The translations under genes and the position numbers were made by a program. Shown here one piece after another: positions 27,405 to 37,200 of a DNA stretch of 64,000 bases (the first letter of the stretch is position 1; every line of letters begins with the position of its first letter). A model generated the notes under the pieces. The model saw only the letters and a program-made list of their open reading frames with translations, was not told the origin of the DNA and searched no databases. Origin of the DNA: Tenacibaculum jejuense (GTDB lineage Bacteria > Bacteroidota > Bacteroidia > Flavobacteriales > Flavobacteriaceae); NCBI RefSeq assembly GCF_900198195.1, contig NZ_LT899436.1, positions 2,013,001-2,077,000 of the forward strand, given 5' to 3'.

Positions 27405-29588
27405 ATGGAGAAAAAGCAAAATAAAGGAGGTATACTAATTATTTTACTGTTATTCATCATCAATATTAATGCACAATTATCTTTAGGGGATTCTGGAGTT
27501 AGATTTGATAATTCAAAAAACGATGCTAAGTATCCTTTTATGAAAGAATGGCAAAAAGCAGGAGTGCAAGGAGGCATTCCTAAAAGAAATACATTGCCAA
27601 TAAAATTAATTGTTGCACCAACAAATTCAAAAGGAATTCAAGAAGCAATAAATAGTGTAAACACAGAAGGAGAATTAAGCGTAGTGTTATTAAAAAAAGG
27701 TAGCTATACTATTGATCGTTCTTTAAACATAAAGTCGAATATAATTTTAAGAGGAGAAACGAAAGATGAGGTTATTTTTAATGTAACTATAAGGGCTTAT
27801 GAAAATAGCAAAGCAAGTGCTTTAAAGTTTAACGATGTAAGAAAATCAGGATTAGAAGATATAACTTTTGAGTACATTCCAACTAAATCAACTACTATTT
27901 ATGACGATCGTAATAAAGCTGAGAATCGTTTTTGTGGTAGTGATTGTTTTAGTAATGATCCTGATGGTATTAAAAACATGTATGTTTCATTTGTAGAAAT
28001 AGACAAAAGATCTAAAAATTGTTGGATTGATAATTGTGTTTTTAAAAATTCAGGAACAAATCCGTTAAAGATTAGTGGAGATTATATTACCTGTAGAAAT
28101 AATTTTATTGATGCTTGTTTTAACAAAGGAGGTGGTGGAAATGGATATTATGATATTAGAGGAAATTATGGTCTTTTTGTAAATGAAAGCGTGCGTAGAA
28201 TTAGACATTTTGCTATTCAGCAAAAAGCGAAATATAATGTTGTTACAAATTGTAATTTAGAGGTTGATGTTAACTTTCATAATGGAGATGAAGGGTATAA
28301 CTTAATAGAGAATAATAAGATAAGTAGTTTACAATGGAGATCGTGGGGAGCTTTTGCTTCTGGAGGATCAAAATATGGACATAAAAAGCCAGGTTCTAAT
28401 AATCTTATTTTTAATAATAAAACCAGAGGAAGAAGTAATTCAGAACGATTTTCAGGTGATAAGGTATTTGTTTTTGATAGGTATGGAGAACCAAGATTAT
28501 TAAGTTATTCACCACCAAAAGGAAAAACTTTTTATCCAGCTATTTTAACAGAAAATAACACAGCAATTTGTGGTAGAGATGTTTCATTAACAGGGTTAGC
28601 AGCTATTTCAAATACAAAGACATCTATAACTGTTGAATTTGATGAAATTTCTGGAGTTGATTTTTATGAGTTAAGAGCTTGGAAAAAAGGTGATTTTACA
28701 GGTAGCATTAATGAAACAAAAGCTATTTCTTTTAAAAGTGGAAATTCATCTCCTTTAACAATATCAGATTTAGATATAAATACAGAATATACACTTGTTT
28801 TACGAGGAGTTTGTGAAGTAGGGAAATCAACTAAAATATCTCATATCAATGCTACTACTTCAGATGATTATTTAGCAGATGGTGTTTATTATATTCAGAA
28901 TCCTTCAGGAGATATAAGAATTAATAGTCCGAGTGGAAGTTTAGTAAATCAATCAGACACAAATGGTGATAGTGCCAAATGGATGTTTACCAAAGTTGAT
29001 ACTCATTATTTAATTAAAAATTTACGTAATAATGAGTATTTAGAAGTACCTTATAAAGTATGTAATATTGGAGATGATCCACGGAATTTAAATGTGAATT
29101 TAGCAACCTATTCAAAAGTGTTAGATGATCATCAACGATGGAAAATAACAAAAATTGGTGAAGATTATTTTTTACGACCATTGCATTGTGATAAAGCTGT
29201 GGATAGACCTAAAAATAAACCAATATTACTTTTATGGTCTTTTGATGTGAATAACAAAAATCAAAATTGGCGAATTGTTAGTGTGGAGCAATCAAATAGA
29301 ACAAAATCTAATATCTTAAAGCAAGATTTTCAGAGTGATTTGAAAATAGAACAAGACTTAGCATATATTTCTATGAATTCTTTAGGAGATTATCTTACTA
29401 TTCATTTGACTAAAAATACATCTTCAGAAATAACTATTTTTAATTTGCATGGAGAAAAAGTATATAACAATCAATTTAATGAAAATACAATTGAGATTAA
29501 AATTGAGAATTTAGGAAAAAAAGGATTGTACTTTGTGAAAATTCAGCAAGGAGGATACATAATAACAAAAAAAATAGTACTTCAATAA
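27405..29588 (+). CDS. secreted pectate-lyase-like beta-helix protein with FN3, ricin and T9SS domains
   Basis: 727 aa from the ATG at 27405. The frame is open back to 27345, but only the ATG at 27405 gives a clean signal peptide (MEKKQNKGGILIILLLFI ... INAQ). Residues about 45-385 form a pectate-lyase-like beta-helix (GIQEAINSVNTEGELSVVLL, then CWIDNCVFKNSG, YITCRNNFIDACFN). One FN3-like repeat lies at about 388-485, a ricin-type trefoil at about 490-625 (DHQRWKI, KNQNWRI), and a T9SS-type C-terminus after about 657 lacking a neat PNP motif. Probably a polysaccharide lyase; the fold is supported, the reaction is not. Confidence 0.83.
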   Translation: MEKKQNKGGILIILLLFIININAQLSLGDSGVRFDNSKNDAKYPFMKEWQKAGVQGGIPKRNTLPIKLIVAPTNSKGIQEAINSVNTEGELSVVLLKKGSYTIDRSLNIKSNIILRGETKDEVIFNVTIRAYENSKASALKFNDVRKSGLEDITFEYIPTKSTTIYDDRNKAENRFCGSDCFSNDPDGIKNMYVSFVEIDKRSKNCWIDNCVFKNSGTNPLKISGDYITCRNNFIDACFNKGGGGNGYYDIRGNYGLFVNESVRRIRHFAIQQKAKYNVVTNCNLEVDVNFHNGDEGYNLIENNKISSLQWRSWGAFASGGSKYGHKKPGSNNLIFNNKTRGRSNSERFSGDKVFVFDRYGEPRLLSYSPPKGKTFYPAILTENNTAICGRDVSLTGLAAISNTKTSITVEFDEISGVDFYELRAWKKGDFTGSINETKAISFKSGNSSPLTISDLDINTEYTLVLRGVCEVGKSTKISHINATTSDDYLADGVYYIQNPSGDIRINSPSGSLVNQSDTNGDSAKWMFTKVDTHYLIKNLRNNEYLEVPYKVCNIGDDPRNLNVNLATYSKVLDDHQRWKITKIGEDYFLRPLHCDKAVDRPKNKPILLLWSFDVNNKNQNWRIVSVEQSNRTKSNILKQDFQSDLKIEQDLAYISMNSLGDYLTIHLTKNTSSEITIFNLHGEKVYNNQFNENTIEIKIENLGKKGLYFVKIQQGGYIITKKIVLQ

Positions 29589-29617
29589 ATTTGAATTACT
29601 TAAAAACGACTGCATAA

Positions 29618-29646
29618 AAAAAGCGACTGAATATCAGTCGCTTTTT
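29618..29646. terminator. bidirectional rho-independent terminator
   Basis: AAAAAGCGACTGA and TCAGTCGCTTTTT pair around a 3-nt loop, with A and T tracts on the two sides. It lies between convergent genes and can serve both. Confidence 0.9.
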
Positions 29647-29666
29647 GTTTGATAAGAATGATATAC

Positions 29667-31829
29667 TTATTCTTTTATTAAAAATTGTCTCCCTTTATTA
29701 GAAACTTGAATAATATAGGTTCCCTTTTTTAAGCCAGATACATCAATACTTTCTTGATGTAAGTTTAAAGTAGATTCTAAGATTATGTTTCCATAAGTAT
29801 CAAAAACTTTAATCTTATCGCCAAGTTCACTTCCTTTTACGGTTAAATAATTTTTAGCAGGAATCGGATAAATGGCAAAAGCTTTTTTCTTTTTACCAAA
29901 TACGTCAGATGAAGCTAAAAATAGATCATTGGAAGTTTCAGTAGCTGATTTTTCTGTTTTGATAGTTATAAAATCAAAATACATATATCCCCAACTAGCT
30001 GTTAACGTAACAGTATTAAATCCAGCTTTTAAATTTAAGCTCATCGTTTTGGTTTGCCATGTGTTTTGAGGACCATTAAAATCAATTTCACCTATGTAAG
30101 AAGTATTTACGTTTAAAAATTGCTTTTTAAATCCAAATGGGACATTGTATCTAAAGTTTACCGAATAATCTCCATCAGAAGGAACATCAAATCCCCATGT
30201 TATTTTACCATTATCGCCTTTCAGATACACATAAGCTCCATTACTTGTTGAACCATCAGATTTTATTTCTACTTCAGATAAAATCATTGCGTTTTCAGCT
30301 TCAAGTTTTTCATCTATTACCACTGGAGGTCCCGCGTTACCTTCTTCAATTGTAATAGTAACAACATCAGTAGCCGTCATGTTTTCATGGTTTTTAATAA
30401 CTAATTTGATATTGTGAGTACCTAAAGGAAGTGTTGTATTTATTTTTGCACCAGTACCAATTACTTTCCCTTTATTTTTCCATACAAATGATTTTATTTT
30501 ACTGCCTGTATAAGAGCTTTTAGAACCATCTAAAGAGATACGTTCCTGACCATCATTGTCTGAGTCATTGTATGATTGATCTTTACCAGCATCAGCAACT
30601 AAGGTATTTTGTATTTCTGAATTATAACCACTTATAATATTAGCCATATTATTTCTTGCAGTAGTGTTTGTTCTATCTGTCCAAGACCATACGATAGAAC
30701 CTTGCCATGAGTTTTCATTTAGTTTTTTACCAAGATCTTTAGCATTAATATTTGGAGTTCCTTGAAGTACTAGATTATCAGGATAATATTCACCTATAAC
30801 AGTAGGTTTATCTATTTTACTAGTATCAAAAGCATTGTGAAAAGGAGAACCATTAATTCCTGCCCATTTGTAATAATGAATATTATAAAAGTCTAAATAC
30901 CCATTTAAATCTCCACCAGCTTGAATTAGATTAATATCGGTGTAAGCATTCCAAAATCCTTTTTCAGGATCTTCTACATTTGTTAAAAAGCCTAAAGCTC
31001 CATTAGTTATTTTTACCTTAGGTTGTGCTTTTCTGATAGCTCCAGAAACTTTATTAATGAAAGATTGAATATCTTTCATTTCTATTTTTTGTAAAAATCC
31101 AGGCCAATGATCAGCATATCTTCTGGTCATACCTTCTGGTTCATTAAAAATTTCCCAAGCATACAAAGCAGGATGATTTCCAATAGCGTTTACTAAAGGT
31201 AACAAAGCATTATTAATGTATGCTTTTGTATATGCATTTTGTGTTAGTAATTTTTTATTAGCAACGGCATCTACAGCCCATTGATCTTTAAGCATGTCAA
31301 AAGACCATAAACAAATTTGAACTTTTAGTCCTTTTTGTTGTGCTAAGTTTAAAATAGCTTTTACATCGTTGTGGAAAAAATTAGGGTTTTTAGCTACCAT
31401 TTGATTATTATCAAAAACAGGATTTGTTGATCCATTGGTATGATACCACCATCGAATCACATTACCATTATTAGCACTAACAAAGTCCATAACTTCTTCA
31501 AATTTTTTAAGGTTAGGTCTGAAATTTTTGCCTCCATTAGGATCCACACCAGTATCTCTTCCATAATTTATCCAAGCAATATTAATTCCGTTAGCTTTTT
31601 CAAATGTTTGATTTTTTGGATTAGGAATAGGAGAGGACTTGTTGGATAGTTTGTTATAATTAATTTTCTCGAATTGAGATCGAATGCTTTTTAAATCTAG
31701 ATTACTGGGTACAAAGTTGTATTGGTTAGTTTCTCTATCTCGACCATTTTTCCATGGTTTGTTAGATCTTTGAGCAAAAGAAAATACACTAATTAAAAAA
31801 AAGAGGTTAATTAAAATTTTGGTTTTCAT
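29667..31829 (-). CDS. secreted GH5-like glycoside hydrolase with PKD, CBM and T9SS domains
   Basis: 720 aa from the ATG at 31829; an upstream TTG at 31859 would only add ten residues before the signal peptide (MKTKILINLFFLISVFSFAQ). The catalytic clan GH-A barrel spans about 55-410: NVIRWWYH early, acid/base E230 in WEIFNEPEG, likely nucleophile E347 in VIGEYYPD, and WSWTDR at the end. A PKD-like domain (DAGKDQSYND ... ISLDGSKSS) lies at about 413-500, a CBM6/35-like sandwich at about 505-630 (EKLEAENAMI ... YFDFITIK), and a T9SS domain from about 650 (FAIYPIPAK). It resembles mannanase- or cellulase-type GH5; the substrate is unknown. Convergent with the rest of the cluster. Confidence 0.87.
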   Translation of the reverse strand: MKTKILINLFFLISVFSFAQRSNKPWKNGRDRETNQYNFVPSNLDLKSIRSQFEKINYNKLSNKSSPIPNPKNQTFEKANGINIAWINYGRDTGVDPNGGKNFRPNLKKFEEVMDFVSANNGNVIRWWYHTNGSTNPVFDNNQMVAKNPNFFHNDVKAILNLAQQKGLKVQICLWSFDMLKDQWAVDAVANKKLLTQNAYTKAYINNALLPLVNAIGNHPALYAWEIFNEPEGMTRRYADHWPGFLQKIEMKDIQSFINKVSGAIRKAQPKVKITNGALGFLTNVEDPEKGFWNAYTDINLIQAGGDLNGYLDFYNIHYYKWAGINGSPFHNAFDTSKIDKPTVIGEYYPDNLVLQGTPNINAKDLGKKLNENSWQGSIVWSWTDRTNTTARNNMANIISGYNSEIQNTLVADAGKDQSYNDSDNDGQERISLDGSKSSYTGSKIKSFVWKNKGKVIGTGAKINTTLPLGTHNIKLVIKNHENMTATDVVTITIEEGNAGPPVVIDEKLEAENAMILSEVEIKSDGSTSNGAYVYLKGDNGKITWGFDVPSDGDYSVNFRYNVPFGFKKQFLNVNTSYIGEIDFNGPQNTWQTKTMSLNLKAGFNTVTLTASWGYMYFDFITIKTEKSATETSNDLFLASSDVFGKKKKAFAIYPIPAKNYLTVKGSELGDKIKVFDTYGNIILESTLNLHQESIDVSGLKKGTYIIQVSNKGRQFLIKE

Positions 31830-31998
31830 TACATATATTGTTTTTAGGGTATTTTTCAAGATACGTAAAGCTTAAAATTTTAGAGGTAGAAAATTATCTT
31901 TTTGTGATTTAAAATTATCTTTTTAAAGTGAAGCCTAAACAGCGTAATTCATCTAAATAATAAGATAAACTACGCTGTGTATAGAATAGAATATAACA

Positions 31999-32091
31999 TT
32001 ATTTTTTTGGATCTGGTGGTGGACGTAAGTTCCCTCTATTAAAAACTAAACTATTCGATTTTCTACCAATGCTTGCACTCAAATATTTCAT
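31999..32091 (-). CDS. possible 30-aa peptide with proline-rich tail
   Basis: A complete short frame from ATG 32091 to TAA 31999 encodes MKYLSASIGRKSNSL followed by VFNRGNLRPPPDPKK. It is basic, has a Pro-rich end and sits alone in the gap between two larger genes. No family is recognised. Real translation is uncertain; it is listed because the composition looks unlike random AT-rich sequence. Confidence 0.3.
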   Translation of the reverse strand: MKYLSASIGRKSNSLVFNRGNLRPPPDPKK

Positions 32092-32138
32092 TAACGTAAA
32101 TTATAAATTCAGTAAAGTATATTAAGATTTGAAATGAA

Positions 32139-33236
32139 CTATAACTTTAATAATTTTCTATATAGGTTTCTAATGCTATCTTTCGATACTTCTGTTACAG
32201 TTTTAACAAGTTTGCCATTATCATAGGCTTTACCTGTATATTTTTTATTTTTTTGTGAAACAATAATACCAGAAAGAGGTTTTCAAATTGTATCGTAAGT
32301 TATTTGAGCAAAAACATCTTCATGTTGAGAGTTTTTAATGTTTTTAATTATGCTTGGAATGTTTGTGTCAGAATTTTTTTCGTAACGTAGTTCCATAAAT
32401 ATTTTAAACAATAAACTACGAAAATAACTATCGTCGATATCTTTTTCATCCTTAGAACTAAACTGTAGTCCATTCCTAACAATCTCTTTTAAATTACCAT
32501 TAATTTCATAGTAACCAATATCTTTAGACGCCAAAGTGTTTTTTAATAGAGAAATAAAAAGAACTTCTTTTTCCTTATAAAAAAATGATATCCTATCTTG
32601 TTTTCTAATAACTTTTACATTCTTATCTCTTTTCTCTGTTATAGTGTAACCATTTTTGGTGTAATGAATCGTAAATGCATTAGCATAATGAACAGCAAAG
32701 ACCCAAAAAATCTGTTGTACTACTTTTCCCTTTTTTAAATAATCAATTTTTAAATATTGATTCTGTTCCGAAAAATCATAAGAGCGCCCATCATATATTC
32801 TACCATTCTTATATTCAGATTTTATAGATAAAATATCGTTCTTAAATTGAATAACATTTTCTTTAGAGTATTGATATTTTTTCTTTCCTTTTTTATAGAA
32901 ATCAACTAATAAAATTTCTTGCATTTTCACAGGGAAATAACCGTCATAAGGTTTTCCATTTTTATAAATTCCTGTTGGATTTTCTTCATTTTCGAGCCAT
33001 ATGTAATTGTATTCCTTCTTTTGAATCTCTCCATTATCATAATATGAGATTTCTTTTCTATTGGAATATCCTTCAATTTTTACCTGTTTGCCATGTAATT
33101 TACCGTTCTTGTATGAAGTTATATTTCCTTTAGTATCTTCTGTAATACCATCTTTTACGGTGATATTTTTATCATTTTGAGCATTCAATAAAATAGAAAT
33201 ATAGGTTAATATTATAAAAGTTATTTTTTTTAACAT
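32139..33236 (-). pseudogene. secreted MORN-like repeat protein interrupted by in-frame TGA
   Basis: A frame of 317 aa ends at a TGA at 32283-32285, but the same frame continues for 47 further sensible codons (KPLSGIIVSQKNKKYTGKAY ...) to a TAG at 32139-32141. The tail contains GKAYDNGKLVKT, matching the repeat style of the upstream part (YKNGKLHGKQV, IYKNGKPYDGY), so it belongs to the original protein of about 365 aa. Signal peptide at 1-19 (ending LLNAQ). MORN-like repeats lie in the first half. The next gene upstream is 6 nt away. It is either a recent nonsense mutation or a sequencing error; the truncated protein may still be made. Confidence 0.7.
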
Positions 33237-33242
33237 GGATGT

Positions 33243-34034
33243 TTAATTGTAATATTTATAGGTACGTTCAATAATATTTTTTGGAAATAAGCCTTGATCA
33301 AACTCAGTTTTCTTTATCCAGTTTCCTTGATTGTCAAACTCATATTTGTAAATCCATTTACTTGTTAATTTACCATTAGAGTTATGAATATTTTCCTCTA
33401 TTTTATTTCCATCTTTATCATATACAAAAGTGTAAAAGTTTTTTATTTTCTTTCCAAAAGGATCATAGGTAGTAGTTTTTGAATTTTCATTATTGTCATT
33501 ATATTCAAATGTTTTTTTCTTCACAACACCTTCTGGATTGTATTTGTATTTTTCAATGCTTTCAATCTTATTTCCTTTTTGATCATATTTAAAATCACGT
33601 TCTAATATGACTTGATTGCCTGAATTATATATTTCATCCTTAATCTTATTTCCATTATCATCATAAGTATATAACCATTTATACACTAGTTTATTACTTT
33701 GAGTAGAGTAACAAAACATTTCGGTTTTATAGCCTTTTTCATCATACTTAGGAACAAATCTACTTCCAACTCCATCAAACTCATAAAGATATTCTTCAAC
33801 AATTTTTCCTTTTTGGTCAAAATTTTTGATCTCTTTTACAAAGCTTTTTTCTTGTTTTTCGTCATTAACAACATTAAATGATTTTTCTTCATAAGATTCT
33901 ACTTTTCCATTGATATTTTCTTCGTTCCAGTCATTAGTTTTTTCACTAGAACAGCTAAAGTAAAATATCATTATAAAAGTACAGATTACCAATAATTGAA
34001 GTTTAGAAGATATTTTGTTTATTTTTTGAAGCAT
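33243..34034 (-). CDS. lipoprotein with YD/RHS-like repeats
   Basis: 263 aa. Signal sequence with lipobox (IMIFYFSCSSEK; Cys at about 28). The rest is made of about 20-residue tandem segments with the pattern Y-D-x-x-G-N-K-I (YDQKGNKIES, YDKDGNKIEE, YDDNGNKIKD), like RHS/YD or toxin-immunity-linked repeats. First gene of a two-gene operon with the MORN-like gene 6 nt downstream. Function unknown; surface or periplasmic location inferred. Confidence 0.8.
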   Translation of the reverse strand: MLQKINKISSKLQLLVICTFIMIFYFSCSSEKTNDWNEENINGKVESYEEKSFNVVNDEKQEKSFVKEIKNFDQKGKIVEEYLYEFDGVGSRFVPKYDEKGYKTEMFCYSTQSNKLVYKWLYTYDDNGNKIKDEIYNSGNQVILERDFKYDQKGNKIESIEKYKYNPEGVVKKKTFEYNDNNENSKTTTYDPFGKKIKNFYTFVYDKDGNKIEENIHNSNGKLTSKWIYKYEFDNQGNWIKKTEFDQGLFPKNIIERTYKYYN

Positions 34035-34063
34035 GATTGTTTTAAAAGTTAATTAGTATGCTC

Positions 34064-34071
34064 CAAAATTA
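34064..34071 (-). promoter_or_regulatory. possible -7 promoter element
   Basis: TAATTTTG on the minus strand fits TAnnTTTG, about 30 nt before the lipoprotein ATG at 34034. No clear -33 TTG is seen. Confidence 0.35.
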
Positions 34072-34218
34072 AGTAGTTGTCTTTATGATATAATTGATAG
34101 TTGTATATTCGAAAGTGCTGACTTTATATTTGCTTTTAAACTTTATTTGATGATAAAATAGGTTTTAAATCCTGAGTGAAACAGAATCACTATAGCTTTT
34201 CAGATGAATAAAAATGTT

Positions 34219-37200
34219 TTAAACAATATCTACAGCACTCACACCATTACTTTTTTTAGTGATTTTAATTTGAGTTGAAATACGTTCCTTTAAGTTTTCT
34301 ACATGAGATATGATTCCTATCATTTTACCTTGTGATTGGAGCGTTTCTAAGGTAGAAATTACTATTTCTAAAGAGTTTTTATCGAGTGTTCCAAAACCTT
34401 CATCAATAAAAAGAGAATCAATTCGAACATTTTTACTAGCTAAATCAGATAAGCCTAAGGCTAGAGCTAAACTAATAATAAACTTTTCGCCCCCGCTTGA
34501 GGTATCTACTAATCTTACCTGATCTGTTTGATAATGATCAATTAAACTAAAATTAAGCTCTTCTTTTGGTTTGTAATTGTCTTCCATTTTTAAAGAATAT
34601 CGCTTATTTAATTTATATAAATGAACATTAGCTAAATCTAATAAATGTTTTAAAGTTAATCGTTGTACATATACATTAAAAGCATCTTTAGAGTTTCCTA
34701 TTACTCTGAATAAATCTCTCCATACGGAACAGATACTTTCTTGTGTATCTATTTTTTTATAAATATTCTGGTTTCGGTCTCTAATTTCTTTATCCTTTCT
34801 AAAAGCTTCTTGTATTTTACCTTTTTCTGTTAGATTGTTTTTCTTTTCGGTGTTTAAATGTTCTAAGGTAGACGTACTTTCCGTTTGAGTGAGTTCAAAT
34901 TTTTTTGTTTCGTTTAATTCCTTTATAGCTTTTACATTTTCCTCTTTTAAAGCTTTTATTTTAAGCTGATTTCTTTTAATACTTTCTTTTGAATCATTAT
35001 ACTTCACAACTGTTTCCTTATCTAATAATGCTTTTTCAATTGTTTCTTTATTCTCAAAATCACTATCTAATATTAACGCATTAAGATTTGTTTTTAAAGT
35101 ATTTAGTTCTTTGGTTAACTTTTTTTGATCCTCTAAGTTTTGTGTTTTTAAAGTGTCTTTTTCGGTTTTAATTTTCAGTTGTTTTTGCAATTCTTTTTGT
35201 ATACCATCAAGCTGTTCGGTTAATTTATTTTTGTTGGTATTTAAAGTAGCTCTTTTATTTTCTACACTTGTGTTTAATGGTAAAATAGTGCTACGTTTAG
35301 TTTGTAAGTCAGCAAATGTTTTATCACTATTTTTAATACTTAGCAGATATTCTTTTTCAGAGGTGTTGTATGTTTCTAATTGTTTATTTGTATTTTCTAG
35401 TTTACTGTTAAATAACTTGTCATTAGCTTTTAACTGATCCGATACTTTTTGGTTTTGATTAAATTGTAAAATAGCTGTTTCTATTTCTTTAATGAAAGAA
35501 TCTACATTTGAAATAGCTGGTAGTTCGTACTTAAATTTAGCTAATTTGGTAGTTAAATCTTTTTCTAATTCACTACATGATTTGGTTAATGAATCAATTG
35601 TTTTTTGAATAGCAACAATATTTTTTTCTATATTCTTAATCTTTTCTTTGTGTGTTGCAAGAGAAGTATTTAACGTATTTATAGTCGTTTTTTGAGTTTT
35701 TATAGTTTCTGATAATTCATTTTTAGTTTTTTGTAAATTCTGAGCAACTTTCAAAGAATCATCCACCTTAGAAATTTGTTTACTTATCTGTGTTAATTCA
35801 GATGTTATTTTAGAACTATCTGTTAATTCGCAGTCTATAGAAAGAGGAGTAGCACTTGTTTTAAAAGAAATTAATTCATTTTCAATAGTTTTAAGTTGTG
35901 TATTAAATCCTTTAATAGAGGTATTTAATGCAACTTCATTTTTATCTAGATCACTTTTTTCAGTTGTAATTTCTTTCAACCTTTTTTGTCGATGTAGCAA
36001 TTCTTCCTCTGCCTTAGAAATATTTATTACTTTCAAGTTATCAGCATACGGATGTTCTGTAGCACCACATAATCCACAAGGTTCTCCTTTTACTAAATGT
36101 TGTCGGTCTGTTTCATATTTCGCAATACTTTTTTCTAAATCTAAAATTTTAGAGGCATCAGACACCGCTTTTTCTTGATTAGTAAGATCTTTTTGAACAA
36201 TTTGTAATTGATCAATAATAGCTTTTAAATCATTTTCTTTCGTTTTCTTTTTTACTAGTAAATTTGAATACTCTTTTTGAGCATTTATGGTTTGAATGGA
36301 AAGATTTTTAAACTGTATCCAGTTAGCTTCTTTTTTAGTGAATTCCTTTTTTTGATTTAAAAGATCAGTGATATTATTTTTTAGAAGTTTTTCTGAAACA
36401 TCATCATATTCTTTTTCTACTTTTTTTAGAGCAGTTGTTTTTTGATTTAAAAGCGACGTTTCATCTTTTAAAAGTGAATTGGTTTTTTCAATCTCTTTCT
36501 TTTTTAATGAAATAGTATTTTCATCTTCTTTTAGAGACTTTGTATCAACTTTTAAGGTAGTTAAATCTTTGGTCCATGATGAAATTTCCAAAGCAACTTC
36601 TTTTAAGAAAGCATTTTCATTTAAAAACAATTCCGATTTTTTAATAGCTTCTTTGTTTTCTTTGATATTATCAATGAAATCTTTTTGTTCTGCTTTACAG
36701 TTTTTAATTTTGTTAGTTACTTCATTAAGTTGCAAGCTCGTTTTTTGTTTGTTTTCAAGCTCTATTTTCAGAGAGTTATCTAACTTAGTAATGATATCAA
36801 ATTTTGGTAACCAGTCATTAAATTCTTTATTTGCTAATTCTAATTCTTTAGTACTTACCGTTACTTGTTTTTCTAAAGATTCAATCTTTGGTTTTAGAGT
36901 AACTAAACTGGCATCAATTAATTTTAATTGATTTATTTGATCATTTTTACTTTTTTCTACCCTATTAAAGTTATCAATAATTTCTTTAAAAGGCATCGCT
37001 TTTTCATGTAATGCTAAGGCATCTAACTCAGTTTTATGCTTTTTAATGTAAACCTCTATTTTTTCAGAGTTTTCTTCTAATTTTTTAGCTTCTTCATTTA
37101 ATTTATGTTGTTTGATATACCAATCAACGATTAGTTGAGTCGCCTTTATTTCTTTCTCTATCTCTGTAAGATTGGTATCTAATGATTTGTCTTTAGCAAT

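Noticed and set aside
32283..32285. In-frame TGA as a selenocysteine codon
   Set aside because: No selenoprotein family or partner Cys motif is seen around it, no SECIS-like hairpin was noticed, and the repeat protein has no redox site.
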